Positions 19,554 to 28,510 are shown, numbered from the stretch's first letter. The stretch: DNA of 64,000 bases from Pseudomonadota bacterium (GCA_018262195.1 JAGTRS010000008.1:38587-102586), one strand, 5' to 3'. Numbers and translations: made by a program. Notes: generated by a model not told the origin, from the sequence alone.

Positions 19554-20258
19554 TCAGAATTTTTTGGCCTTGATCCAGTCAAGCAAGACAGCGCAGACCA
19601 GCTCCGGTTGATCAAGCGTCGCCAAATGGCCGCAATCCGCGATCAGTTCAAGCTTGGCGTGCTTGATCCCGTCGGCAATCTCCGTCGCCAATTCCGGTGG
19701 CGTGATCTGGTCGTCCTGGCCACAGATCACCAGCGTCGGGCAGGTGATGCTTTTTAGCGTTGGCCGACTATCGGTGCGGCCCATGATGGCCCGCTGCTGA
19801 CGCGCAAAAACCTCACTGCCCAGACCGCTCGCCATCGATTGAATGACACCACGCACTGCGGGCAGATTCATTCGATCGGGATGCGAGAGAAGCGGTAGCA
19901 GTTGTTCGGTCACTGCGTCGAGATCGGTTGCCGCCAGCTCGATCAGCGCTTCCCGTTTTGCAATGCCTTCAGGCGTATCAGGGCGCGCCGTCGTATCCAT
20001 CAGCACCAGTCCGGTTACCCGCTCGGGTGCCTGGCGCATGATTTCAAAGGCGACATAGCCACCAAGTGACAGGCCAAGCAGCACAAAATGCTTGGCCGAG
20101 GCCAGCTTGAGAACGCTAGCGGCAAGATCGGGGATCGTTTCGGCCATGGTCAGGTCGCCCACTTCGACAGTGGAGATTGCCGACAAGGCGGCAACCTGAT
20201 CCGTAAAAACGCTCGCGTCATTGAGCAAGCCTGGTAACAACAACAAGTTTGGTTTCAT
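19554..20258 (-). CDS. Alpha/beta-fold hydrolase
   Basis: Protein of 234 aa with the alpha/beta hydrolase catalytic layout: oxyanion region LLLLPGLLNDASVF, nucleophile elbow GLSLGG (Ser64), acid in VICGQDDQITPP and catalytic His in DCGHLATLDQPE. The family covers esterases, lactonases and C-C hydrolases; nothing here points to a specific substrate. It stands alone on the minus strand, divergent from the alternative oxidase gene. Confidence 0.85.
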   Translation of the reverse strand: MKPNLLLLPGLLNDASVFTDQVAALSAISTVEVGDLTMAETIPDLAASVLKLASAKHFVLLGLSLGGYVAFEIMRQAPERVTGLVLMDTTARPDTPEGIAKREALIELAATDLDAVTEQLLPLLSHPDRMNLPAVRGVIQSMASGLGSEVFARQQRAIMGRTDSRPTLKSITCPTLVICGQDDQITPPELATEIADGIKHAKLELIADCGHLATLDQPELVCAVLLDWIKAKKF

Positions 20259-20537
20259 GGTTCATTCCTGAAAAGACAGTGAAGGCCATGCCAGACAAAG
20301 ACGATTGAAATTGTTGAAAAGCAATCAACGTCCGGCACCACGGAGGCGAGTCGCCTTGAGAGCATCGTGGCTTCATATTGCCCGCAACAAACGCGATAAC
20401 TCGGTGCGCGAGCACACATAAAACTGCAAGTCGTCATGGTGCCGTCAACGGCATTGCTGTGTGTCCAATCGAACTGAGCACCCACGGAGTTCTTGAAATA
20501 ATCGCGCTCAGGTGGCTTCAGGAGATAGTGATGCTGA
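20259..20537. other. Divergent intergenic region before alternative oxidase
   Basis: About 280 bases between the hydrolase and the oxidase gene. A GGAGA at 20521 precedes ATG 20531, which opens a 23-codon reading frame ([20 protein letters not shown]...) ending at 20602 in a different frame from the oxidase ATG 20538. A 5-bp-arm inverted repeat GTTGA-N7-TCAAC occurs near 20313-20329; its spacing does not fit a standard FNR site. Nothing else was recognised. Confidence 0.4.
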
Positions 20538-21209
20538 ATGAAATACGCAGTGAATGCCTTCAACTGCCAGGCAACATCGACAAGTGGTTTCAACGTGCCT
20601 GACCAGGGTGAACGGCTGCAACACCACGTTCCCGAGAATGGGCGGGACAAACTTGCCTATCTGTTCGTCAAATTCCTGCGCTTTTTTGCAGACAGCTTTT
20701 TTGCCAGACGCTATGGCCATCGCGCCGTTGTTCTGGAAACCGTCGCCGGGGTACCTGGCATGGTCGGCGGTTCGCTCCAGCACCTGAAATCGCTGCGCCG
20801 CATGGAATCTGATCAGGGCTGGATCCGCACCCTATTGGACGAAGCAGAAAACGAGCGCATGCATTTGATGACCTTCATTACCATTGCCCGGCCATCGCGG
20901 TTTGAACGCCTGCTGATCCTGCTCGTTCAAGGTGCGTTTTACAATTTCTACTTCCTGCTTTATCTGGTCTCTCCGGCAACGGCACATCGTGTCGTGGGGT
21001 ATCTGGAGGAAGAAGCAGTCACCAGCTACACGACCTATCTGGCAGGCGTGGACAACGGCACCTACGCCAATGTCCCGGCCCCCGCAATCGCCATCGATTA
21101 CTGGCAGCTGGCGGCTGACGCACGCTTGCGCGAGGTCATCATTGCAGTTCGAGCCGACGAGGCAAAGCATCGCGATGCCAATCATCAATTCGCTGACGAT
21201 TTGACTTGA
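20538..21209 (+). CDS. Alternative oxidase (cyanide-insensitive ubiquinol oxidase)
   Basis: Di-iron ubiquinol oxidase of 223 aa, interfacial inner-membrane protein that reduces O2 to water without pumping protons. All four iron-ligand motifs are visible: [42 protein letters not shown] and [12 protein letters not shown]. The recognisable family sequence starts near residue 27 ([15 protein letters not shown]), so the true start could be a little downstream of ATG 20538. This family is widespread in plants and fungi and patchy in proteobacteria. The hydrophobic helices around the second and third motifs are present. Confidence 0.93.
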   Translation: MKYAVNAFNCQATSTSGFNVPDQGERLQHHVPENGRDKLAYLFVKFLRFFADSFFARRYGHRAVVLETVAGVPGMVGGSLQHLKSLRRMESDQGWIRTLLDEAENERMHLMTFITIARPSRFERLLILLVQGAFYNFYFLLYLVSPATAHRVVGYLEEEAVTSYTTYLAGVDNGTYANVPAPAIAIDYWQLAADARLREVIIAVRADEAKHRDANHQFADDLT

Positions 21210-21292
21210 TTGGCATCGGGACAAAAGCTGATTCCGGCTTTTTTCCGGACATTAACGGGCCGGCTCAGAGGGGCTGTGTGGCATTAAGCCAG

Positions 21293-22606
21293 TCAGCCTA
21301 TCAAACTACTCTCCGGGAGCGCAGAGACCAGCACTTTGTCGACCCGGTTCCCATCCATGTCCATAACCTCGAAACGCCAACCTAACGCGCAAAAGTGATC
21401 GGTCGGTGCTGGAATGCGGCCAAGGGTGTGCATGATAAAACCGCCCAGCGTGTGAAAGCCGCGCTCATCTTCACCGGGAAGATCATCGTCAATATCGAGG
21501 ACTGACTTCAGGCGTTCCACGCCAACATCGCCATCTACAAGCCATGAACCATCCTCCCGTTGCAGCATGTCACGATCCTCCGGCGCCTCAGGCACCGATA
21601 GTTCGCCTACGATGGAAGCCAGAACGTCCGTCAGCGTAACCAGACCTTGCACATCGCCATATTCATCAACGATTAACGCAAACTGCAGGCGAGCATGGCG
21701 GAAGCTTTCAAGCAGTTGCGTCGTGGTCACTGTTTCCGGCACGTATAGCGGTGGATGCAATACCGACTCGACGTCAGCCGAAGTGATGCAGTGGCCGGGA
21801 AGTGCCTTCTTGAGCAAATCGCCGGTTTGCAGGATGCCAAGCACATGATCCAGTCCATCACGACAAACCACGAGACGGGAGTATTCCGTGTCGACGATGC
21901 GTTGGCGGACGGTTTCCTCGTCCTCATCAAGGTCCACAACAAACATTTCGCGACGTGGCGTCATGATCGCGGCGATGCGCTGTTCGTCGAGGCGTAGCAC
22001 GTTGGAGACGAGTTCCTGCTCGCTCTCGTGAAATACCCCGGCCTCCGCGCCTTGTTCCATCAGCACGTTGATCTCGTCGTTGGTGACCGGTTGTTCTTCT
22101 TTGGTGCGGGCACCGAGAAGACGCAGAATGGCCGAACAGGAACTCGACAGGATGACGACCAGCGGGTGGGTGAAGCGGGCCAAGACGATCATCGGCCGGG
22201 CAATCAATGATGCAATGCCTTCCGGGGCGAGCATGGCCAGGCGTTTTGGGACCAGTTCGCCAACCACAACGGAAAAATAGGTCAGGCAGACCACCGTGAT
22301 CGTGAGCGCCACTGTTTTTGCGTGGGGTTCGAGAAGTGGGATGGTCGCAAACCACTCCGCTAGCGGGTCGGCGATAGCCGCTTCGCCGATGGCGCCGCTA
22401 AGGATGCCAACCGAGGTGATGCCAACCTGGATGGTTGAAAAGAAACTGGATGGTTCCTGATGCAAATCGAGGGCCGCTTTGGCACCCAGGCTACCGTCAT
22501 CAGCCAGATTCTGGAGTCTGGACTTGCGGGACGAAACGACAGCAATCTCGGACATGGCGAATAGACCATTGACGAGAATAAGTACAAAGATTAGCGCTAT
22601 ATCCAT
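21293..22606 (-). CDS. CorC/HlyC-type membrane protein (CNNM domain, CBS pair)
   Basis: Protein of 437 aa: an N-terminal DUF21/CNNM membrane domain (about 1-185, three to four helices starting MDIALIFVLILVNGLFAMSE), two CBS domains (about 205-325, MTPRREMFVVDLDED and YSRLVVCRDGLDHVLGIL) and a C-terminal CorC_HlyC domain (about 345-430). The family is linked to magnesium or cobalt efflux; older names call it haemolysin. ATG 22606 is chosen because the membrane domain starts there. Confidence 0.88.
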   Translation of the reverse strand: MDIALIFVLILVNGLFAMSEIAVVSSRKSRLQNLADDGSLGAKAALDLHQEPSSFFSTIQVGITSVGILSGAIGEAAIADPLAEWFATIPLLEPHAKTVALTITVVCLTYFSVVVGELVPKRLAMLAPEGIASLIARPMIVLARFTHPLVVILSSSCSAILRLLGARTKEEQPVTNDEINVLMEQGAEAGVFHESEQELVSNVLRLDEQRIAAIMTPRREMFVVDLDEDEETVRQRIVDTEYSRLVVCRDGLDHVLGILQTGDLLKKALPGHCITSADVESVLHPPLYVPETVTTTQLLESFRHARLQFALIVDEYGDVQGLVTLTDVLASIVGELSVPEAPEDRDMLQREDGSWLVDGDVGVERLKSVLDIDDDLPGEDERGFHTLGGFIMHTLGRIPAPTDHFCALGWRFEVMDMDGNRVDKVLVSALPESSLIG

Positions 22607-23001
22607 GTGGGAAGTCGCCCCTTGCCAATTGGCATGCGACTTCGGTGTTGAGGAGTGCCAGATTGTAGCAGGGTAGGAAATGCCAATAGGGGAGGGCACC
22701 ATCTTCCGTTGAACAATTGATACCCTGCAATTTTGAAAACGTCGGCTAGGCAGCAAAGTGGTTCAATCAAGCGTTATTCCCGCGAAAGCGTGAATCCACG
22801 AACCACGTATTTATTGAGATTAACGTCCTTCGCACCACGACAAACGTCCACTAACTGAAGATCCTGAACCTGCCGGCACTTGGTGGCCATCAACTTCTTC
22901 CGGTCAATCCTGGGTGCGCGCGACCCCGCCGAGGCGGGGCCGTGCGAGATCAGCGTGGTCTTTTTGAAACGTATTTCAATGGTGGCCCGGGTTGCCAAGT
23001 C
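22607..23001. other. Intergenic region with REP-like remnant and GC hairpin
   Basis: No supported gene in 395 bases. It holds a half REP-like unit at 22772-22798 and a GC-rich hairpin near 22923-22939 (CCCCGCC GAG GCGGGG) without a T-tract. An open frame on the minus strand (22774-22998) has no good start and ends inside the REP unit. Confidence 0.4.
22772..22798. repeat. REP-like repeat remnant
   Basis: CGTTATTCCCGCGAAAGCG followed by TGAATCCA, a diverged half of the CGTCAT-CCCGCGAAAGCGGG-ATCCA type unit that is better preserved at 27453-27547. Confidence 0.55.
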
Positions 23002-24927
23002 CTATTTGTTGCGCAGCGCCTTCATTGCCTGGAACGGCCCGAACTGATGGCTTTCCTGTGGCAGCTTGTCGGCATACGGCGGATAGGGCGCGTCAACCGG
23101 TTTCTTCTCCAGTTTCGGGTAGTCCTTGTCCAGCCCGCTCATCTGTGGCCGCTTCATCGAACTGAGGTAGCCGGCGATATCGTAGGCATCCTCGTTGGTG
23201 ATTGCCGGATGGTCCCCGGTGGCGCCAAGCGGCATGTTGCCTTGTATGAAGGCGGCGGTGGTCAGCAGCCGGTTCATGCCCGCGCCATTGTTGTAACTGC
23301 CGGCACCCCATAGCGCCGGGACGACATGGCTACCGGAACTGCCGGCCGACAGCGACTGATAACCGTTGCCGTCCTTGCCATGGCACGACATGCAGAATCG
23401 GTCGTAGGCCTGTTCGCCGTTTTTCACGTCGGCCTTGCGGTCAGGCCCTTCGTACGGCGGAGTGCCGAGGCCGGCCCCACCCTTGGGCAGGTCTTTCGAC
23501 AACCAGTTCATGTAGGCGACCATTGCCTTCATCTCTCTGCCGTCGGCAGGTAGTTCCTTGCCGTTCAGGCTGCGCTCGAAACAACCGTTGATCCGCTGCT
23601 CAAGGCCCTGCACCTGGTCTTCGCGGCCGCGATATTGCGGGTATGCCTGACTGACACCCATCCAGGGAAGTCCCAATTGCTTGGTGCCGTTTTCAAGGTG
23701 ACAACTCGTGCAGTTCAGGGTGTTTCCCGAGAACCGCATTTTCTTGTTCTTAACGTCGGGGCCGAGTTGCGCGTAGGTGTCGCTGAGCAGCAGTGCGCCG
23801 TAGCGCACCAGATCCCCGGCTTCGCCCGGCGGAACATCCTTCATCAGCGGTGGCGCCCAGGCGGTCGGAGATGCCTTTGCCTTCATGGGAGGCGCGCTGG
23901 TCAGCTTCTCATCGGCCAGCGTGGTCAGGAATCGGAGGATGTTGTTGATTTCTTCATCCTTCAGCTTCTTGTCCAGCTGCAGGTAAGCCATCTGGTCTAC
24001 CGCTGCCGCCAGGTTGCTCACTGCGCCATCATGAAAATAGGGGGCGGTCAGGGTGACATTGCGTAAACCGGACGTCTTGAAGAGGTACTTGTCGCTTTCC
24101 AGTTTGGTGACCTTGAAGCGGCCCAGATCCTTGCGATTGGGGTAGGCATGGAAAACGCCGAGTTTCTGGTAGGTCGTGCCACCCAGGTTGGGGCCGTTGT
24201 GACATTGCACGCAGCCGACATTGATGAAGCTGCGCATCCCGTCCATTTCCAGCTTGGTGAGGGCTTGCTTGTCACCGTCAATGAAGCGGTCGAAGCGGCT
24301 CCGGGAAATCAGCGTCCGCTCGAAGGCGGCAACGGCCCTGGCAAAGTGGTCGAAGGTCACGGGATCCGGCTGGCCAGGGAAGGCCGCCTTGAAATCGGCG
24401 GCGTAATGACTGATTTCCTTGAGTCGCTGCGCCACCGCTTCGCCATTGGCCATGCCCATTTCAATCGGGTTGAGCGGCGGGCCCTTGGCCTGCTCTTCGA
24501 GTGTTGTCGCACGTCCGTCCCAGAACTGCGCAATCTGGAAGCCGGCATTCAAGGTTGATGGATCGTTGCGGTCGCCGAATTTTCCTTCGGCACCCTTGCC
24601 GGTCTTCAAGTTGTCCGCGCCGGCGCCCTTGCCGTCCAGGGGATGGCAGGAGTTGCAGGATTGGGTCTTGTTGATGGAAATGGCCTTCTCGAAGTAGAGC
24701 TTCTTTCCCAGTGCAATCATGGCGGGCGTGTCGTGCTCACTCCCCGGCATGGCGGCGGGAAGTTTGCCGAAAATCGCTTGTGCCTGGGTCAATAGATCGC
24801 CATCGGGGGCGGTCTTTGCGGTGGCTTCGGCGGTCGCTGGCGAGATCAGGTTTCGCCCGAAATCCGAATAGCTCACGGCAATAAGCCCGGCCATCAGGAT
24901 GAGGGATGTTCGTAACTTCCGTTGCAT
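23002..24927 (-). CDS. Tetrahaem c-type cytochrome: di-haem peroxidase fused to TsdA-like di-haem module
   Basis: Periplasmic protein of 641 aa with a hydrophobic N-terminal signal or anchor (about 5-20) and four CXXCH haem sites: CNSCH 91-95, CVQCH 239-243, CTSCH 406-410 and CMSCH 512-516. Residues about 45-340 match the CcpA/MauG bacterial peroxidase fold (FWDGRATTLEEQAKGPPLNP, SGLRNVTLTAPYFHDG). Residues about 365-610 match a TsdA thiosulfate dehydrogenase-like di-haem unit (LPWMGVSQAYPQYRGREDQV, then RINGCFERSLNGKELP with Cys449). The sequence is continuous, with an AGGAG 9 bases before ATG 24927. It likely oxidises a sulfur compound or exchanges electrons with a peroxide-reducing site; substrates are inferred only. 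Confidence 0.88.
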   Translation of the reverse strand: MQRKLRTSLILMAGLIAVSYSDFGRNLISPATAEATAKTAPDGDLLTQAQAIFGKLPAAMPGSEHDTPAMIALGKKLYFEKAISINKTQSCNSCHPLDGKGAGADNLKTGKGAEGKFGDRNDPSTLNAGFQIAQFWDGRATTLEEQAKGPPLNPIEMGMANGEAVAQRLKEISHYAADFKAAFPGQPDPVTFDHFARAVAAFERTLISRSRFDRFIDGDKQALTKLEMDGMRSFINVGCVQCHNGPNLGGTTYQKLGVFHAYPNRKDLGRFKVTKLESDKYLFKTSGLRNVTLTAPYFHDGAVSNLAAAVDQMAYLQLDKKLKDEEINNILRFLTTLADEKLTSAPPMKAKASPTAWAPPLMKDVPPGEAGDLVRYGALLLSDTYAQLGPDVKNKKMRFSGNTLNCTSCHLENGTKQLGLPWMGVSQAYPQYRGREDQVQGLEQRINGCFERSLNGKELPADGREMKAMVAYMNWLSKDLPKGGAGLGTPPYEGPDRKADVKNGEQAYDRFCMSCHGKDGNGYQSLSAGSSGSHVVPALWGAGSYNNGAGMNRLLTTAAFIQGNMPLGATGDHPAITNEDAYDIAGYLSSMKRPQMSGLDKDYPKLEKKPVDAPYPPYADKLPQESHQFGPFQAMKALRNK

Positions 24928-25269
24928 GATCAATACTCCTGTAGTTGAAGAAAAATCGGGGGATGGAGAGTGGTTGAGGCTTGGCAAGCGTCGCCAACGT
25001 CATGGCGTGGCGTGCCTGTCGCAGGCGCTTACCATGTACCTGGGGCGGCCTTTTTTCCGTTCGCTAGCACACTTAGGTAATCGATTGGCATGTATGCCGG
25101 CATGCTTGGCGGCGCTGCGCTCGACAAATGACAAGTCGCCTGGCCTTGCCTGTTTGGCAAGCCAAACAGTCGTTGCTGAACGGGGTGGTACATTGGTCCC
25201 GGTCGAGCGGATGCTTGCCGATTGGCTTTTGTTTTCCGGCCAGAACACCCTTCAGAAAAGAGATCCAAC
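24928..25269. promoter_or_regulatory. Divergent promoter region with a 20-bp perfect palindrome
   Basis: This 342-base gap separates the tetrahaem cytochrome (minus) from the DUF3616 gene (plus). At 25150-25169 lies CTGTTTGGCAAGCCAAACAG, a perfect inverted repeat with 9-base arms and a 2-base centre, placed to act on one or both divergent promoters. No T-tract follows, so it is unlikely to be a terminator. No open frame in the gap looks real. Confidence 0.5.
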
Positions 25270-26355
25270 ATGCCCAGCAAACGCATTAAAAACGCCATTC
25301 GTCTTGAATTCGTCCCGGGCGCGCTGGTTCAGGCCAACCTTTCCGGCACTGCGTTTTCCGGTGAATGCTTGTGGGTTGCCGGTGACGAGGCTTGTGGCAT
25401 CGACCGCCTGCGCCGCCTCGAACCGTCGGGAAGCGAACTGCTGCGTTTCGGCGATGGGCTGAGCTTTCCGCTGCCCGAACTGCTGGATCTGCCCGGCGCA
25501 GCTGACGATGAAGCCGATCTCGAAGGCATGGCGGTGGCTGACGGCTATCTTTGGGTGGTGGGCTCGCATGGGCTCAAGCGCAAGAATGCGAAGAGCAAGC
25601 TGGACAACGCCGAGAACGCCAAGCGGCTGGCCAAGGTGACGCTCGACGGCAATCGCCGTCTGTTGGCCTGTTTGCCGATCGAAACGGGTGACGACGGCCA
25701 GCCCTGCCTGGTCCGGGAGACGAAGGATGGCCGCCGGGCGCGACGCCTGAAAGGGGATGCCGAGTCGAACCTGCTCACCCAGGCTTTGGCGGATGATCCC
25801 CATTTTGGACCGTACATGGGCATTCCCGGCAAAGACAATGGTTTGGATATCGAAGGGCTGGTTGTGGACGGCAAGCGCTTGCTGCTCGGACTGCGCGGCC
25901 CGGTGTTGCGTGGTTGGTCTGCGCTGCTGGAGATTGGGCTCGACACCAAGGGCGATGAACTGCGGCTGGCGCCACTGGAGGGCAGCGACTACCTGATCCG
26001 CAAGCATTTTCTGCAACTGGAAGGACTCGGGATACGCGATCTGCACTATTCCGGTGATGACCTCTACATTCTGGCCGGGCCGACGATGGTGCTGGATGGC
26101 GATATCCGTGTCTTCAAGTGGCCGAACGCCAAGTCCCTGCTGGCCGCCAACCGGGAACCGGTACGTTTTGAGGCCACCCTGATCGAGATGCTTTCCCTGC
26201 CCCACGGCCACGGCACCAATCGGGCGGAGGCGCTTTGCGCATTACCGCCTGAACTCGCCGCGCAGACGCCGAGTTGGCTGGTGCTTTACGACGCGCCCGG
26301 CCTTGATCGCAAGGATGGCGAATACACGGTTTTCGGCGATATTCTTCATCAATGA
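25270..26355 (+). CDS. DUF3616-family protein
   Basis: Protein of 361 aa without a signal peptide, matching DUF3616: ECLWVAGDEACGIDRL, LEGMAVADGYLWVVGSHGLKRKNAK, GLDIEGLVVDGKRLLLGLRGPVLRGWSALL and LPHGHGTNRAEALC. The repeated LEGMAV/DIEGLVV strands suggest a beta-propeller, and function is unknown. ATG 25270 follows AAAAGAG; the longer upstream frame is rejected as it lacks family similarity. Divergently placed from the tetrahaem cytochrome. Confidence 0.8.
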   Translation: MPSKRIKNAIRLEFVPGALVQANLSGTAFSGECLWVAGDEACGIDRLRRLEPSGSELLRFGDGLSFPLPELLDLPGAADDEADLEGMAVADGYLWVVGSHGLKRKNAKSKLDNAENAKRLAKVTLDGNRRLLACLPIETGDDGQPCLVRETKDGRRARRLKGDAESNLLTQALADDPHFGPYMGIPGKDNGLDIEGLVVDGKRLLLGLRGPVLRGWSALLEIGLDTKGDELRLAPLEGSDYLIRKHFLQLEGLGIRDLHYSGDDLYILAGPTMVLDGDIRVFKWPNAKSLLAANREPVRFEATLIEMLSLPHGHGTNRAEALCALPPELAAQTPSWLVLYDAPGLDRKDGEYTVFGDILHQ

Positions 26356-26551
26356 TTTAGCCTCTGCTCAACTTGGCAAGCTATGAGAAGCCGGGCTGTG
26401 GCGGGTTCACAACAAGGCCATGATGCCCCGTCGAGCGACAATGAAATGGCAGTTGAACCGGCAGACTGAGGCAGAAAATATGGGCTTTGCCTGGTACTTC
26501 CTGGTGCCAGCGCTAACGAAGTTTATGGCGATCCGGACTGCGCATTGTCAA

Positions 26552-27298
26552 TCAGGCAGGGGTTGCACCCCTGGATGGCAACAATCGAGCGTATTCAGCT
26601 TTAACCACGGAATAACATTCACATGCCAGCTCTTCCAGCTTGGGACGATCCACGACGGTAATTCGACCGCGACCACGCTCGATTACCCCGCATTTTTCCA
26701 ACACGCCAGCAATCTGGGTCACGCTTTCGCGGCGGACGCCCAGTAATTTCCCGATCAACTCTTGGGTTATTACAACTTCGTTGCTGTTTAATCTATCCAT
26801 ACTCATCAACAGCCATCGACACACCTGTTGCTCGAGTGAGTGATGCTGATTGCATACTGCCGTTTGGGCAGTCTGGGACATCAAGGCCTGGGTAAATAGC
26901 AAAGCAAGGTGTTGTAGCTGGCCACCCAAGGAAAACTCTCGTTTCATCACAGCGCGACTAAGTCGATAGGCTTGGCCCGCGCTTTGCACCTCGGTGCTGG
27001 TCGGCATGCTCTCTCCGCCCATGAAAATCGAAATGCCCACCAGGCCTTCGTTGCCAACCAGTGCGGTTTCGCTCGAAGAGCCGTCTTCCAGGGTGTAGAT
27101 CAGCGAGACAATTCCGGAGATGGGAAAGTGCAAAAAGTTAACATGGTCTCCAGATTCAGAAACCGTCCATCGCAGCGGCATCTCCACCAATTTGAGATCG
27201 GGTAGCAAGCGCGCGTAATCTTTCGCTGGAAGGCTGGCAAGAATGCCGTTTTGCCTTGGCTCTGGCGGCAAAGCGGGTTTCTGGACATTTTTCGACAT
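26552..27298 (-). CDS. Crp/Fnr-family transcription regulator
   Basis: Regulator of 248 aa with a cyclic-nucleotide-binding-like beta-roll (about 25-135, FLHFPISGIVSLIYTLEDGS and TALVGNEGLVGI) and a C-terminal winged helix-turn-helix (about 175-235, TQELIGKLLGVRRESVTQIAGVLEKCGVIERGRGRI, long helix pair). It lacks the N-terminal cysteine cluster of FNR, so it is not an iron-sulfur oxygen sensor of that type. It heads the stress/signalling island that follows. Confidence 0.9.
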   Translation of the reverse strand: MSKNVQKPALPPEPRQNGILASLPAKDYARLLPDLKLVEMPLRWTVSESGDHVNFLHFPISGIVSLIYTLEDGSSSETALVGNEGLVGISIFMGGESMPTSTEVQSAGQAYRLSRAVMKREFSLGGQLQHLALLFTQALMSQTAQTAVCNQHHSLEQQVCRWLLMSMDRLNSNEVVITQELIGKLLGVRRESVTQIAGVLEKCGVIERGRGRITVVDRPKLEELACECYSVVKAEYARLLPSRGATPA

Positions 27299-27720
27299 AT
27301 CTAGTGTTTTCTGGCGTGAGTTTTATTCAGTCGGTGCTGAAGGGATAAAAACCGGAATCAATTTCCTGCACACAAGTCAGCATGCGAAAGTGTGTTCCAG
27401 CTTCAGCCACTTGGCGGCGTACGCTGCTTCATTAGGGAGACGCTGAAATATTCGTCATCCCCGCGAAAGCGGGGATCCAATTCATTGATTTTTCTGGATT
27501 CCCGCCTACGCACCCCAAGGGTACTTCCTGCGGGGCGCGGGAATGACCTTTCCGAATAAATCAGCAGCTACTTAGCAGGCCGTTGAAGAATCAACTTCAT
27601 TTCTGACGTCGATCGGACGTCTGGCGCCGACCGCAAACCCCGAATACTGGGAATCTGCCAGCAACACGTCTGTGCGTTGCCGCACATTGGCGCTAATTTC
27701 GTTGGTGCTCAGGCCATTCT
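27299..27720. other. Gene-poor stretch with gene remnant
   Basis: Besides the REP-like element, the minus strand has an open frame from about 27727 down to a TAA at 27572-27574 encoding ENGLSTNEISANVRQRTDVL and a further 30 or so residues. It has no start of its own and lies in another frame directly beyond the CsbD-like stop, so it looks like the 3' remnant of a broken gene. No other gene is supported. Confidence 0.35.
27453..27547. repeat. REP/MITE-like palindromic repeat
   Basis: Two facing units: CGTCATCCCCGCGAAAGCGG (hairpin CCCCGC GAAA GCGGGG) and, about 45 bases on, TGGATTCCCGCC through GCGCGGGAATGAC. The whole forms a long imperfect inverted repeat. Related half-unit at 22772-22798. 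Intergenic, between the Crp/Fnr gene and the CsbD-like remnant. Confidence 0.7.
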
Positions 27721-27816
27721 CTACAACTGTGCGCCGATGAGCGAGGCTGTGCCGGCGACTTCCTTGACTTTGTCTTTGGCTTCTTTAAGGCGAGCCTTGG
27801 CTTGATCTTTGGTCAT
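27721..27816 (-). pseudogene. Truncated CsbD-like stress protein
   Basis: A 31-codon frame (MTKDQAKARLKEAKDKVKEV then AGTASLIGAQL) resembling the first half of CsbD-family general stress proteins, which normally run to 55-70 aa. It has a good Shine-Dalgarno (AGGAG, 8 bases before ATG 27816), so its 5' end is intact; the second half of the CsbD motif is missing and replaced by an unrelated open frame. Probably a decayed or deleted copy, though a functional short peptide cannot be excluded. Confidence 0.6.
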
Positions 27817-27901
27817 GGTGTGCTCCTGTATTTAATTGATTGAAGGTCTCAGCTGCAGGCCAGCGCGCCCAATAGCCGGCTACGAAATTCCTCGGTCGGC
27901 G

Positions 27902-28510
27902 CTATTCAGCGCGAGCAATTCGCACAATCTCCACGGCAATATCTTCAGGCGACAAAATGAAATCGATGCAGCCGCTGGCAATCGCGCTTTCGGGCATGTC
28001 GGGCTGCTTTGCGGTACTCAGTTTTTGGGCAATCGTAATTCCCCCGATTTCCTTGATGCCACACAGCGCGTCGGCGCCGTCACCGTCGTAGCCGGAGACA
28101 ATGACAGCAATCAATTTGCCGTCCCAGTGCTCGGTGAGCGAGCGCAGGAAGACCGTAATGACATCCGGCCAGCCTCGCGGTTTTGAAATCGGTTCCAGGT
28201 GGAACTCTTCACCATCGACATGCAAATCCCGATTGGCCGGAATAATGAAAACATGGTTCGGCTCGATCAACAGATTTTCCGTGATCAGTTCGACCGGCAT
28301 CGTGGTGAAGCGCGGCAGTACCTCATGGAGCTGCGTCGGCATGAGCGTGATGTGATTCACGATGACTATGGCTACCCCCATGTCGCACGGCAGGTTCTGC
28401 AATAACCGGATATAGGCGTCGAGTCCGCCGGCAGAACCACCGACGCAGACGATAGGGAATCTTTTCGCCACAATCTCCACTTCGTGATCGATCGACTTGT
28501 CACTTGTCAT
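27902..28510 (-). CDS. Stand-alone CheB-type methylesterase domain protein
   Basis: Protein of 202 aa consisting only of a CheB methylesterase domain. The catalytic Ser lies in [17 protein letters not shown], His in [10 protein letters not shown], and Asp in [20 protein letters not shown]. The receiver domain of chemotactic CheB is absent and no che genes are near. Such orphan domains commonly occur with stress or CheB/CheR-PAS sensor genes. It overlaps the J-domain gene upstream by 11 bases. Confidence 0.88.
   Translation of the reverse strand: MTSDKSIDHEVEIVAKRFPIVCVGGSAGGLDAYIRLLQNLPCDMGVAIVIVNHITLMPTQLHEVLPRFTTMPVELITENLLIEPNHVFIIPANRDLHVDGEEFHLEPISKPRGWPDVITVFLRSLTEHWDGKLIAVIVSGYDGDGADALCGIKEIGGITIAQKLSTAKQPDMPESAIASGCIDFILSPEDIAVEIVRIARAE

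Noticed and set aside
20313..20329. Possible FNR-type box upstream of the alternative oxidase
   Set aside because: TTGA and TCAA half sites are separated by 7 bases, not the 6 of a canonical FNR site, and the position is more than 200 bases from the start.
21222..21246. Possible terminator after the alternative oxidase
   Set aside because: The AAAAGC/GCTTTT stem is only 6 bp and A-T rich with an 8-base loop; too weak to list as a feature.
22774..22998. 74-codon minus-strand frame near the tetrahaem gene
   Set aside because: No convincing start codon, ends inside a REP-like unit, no family recognised.
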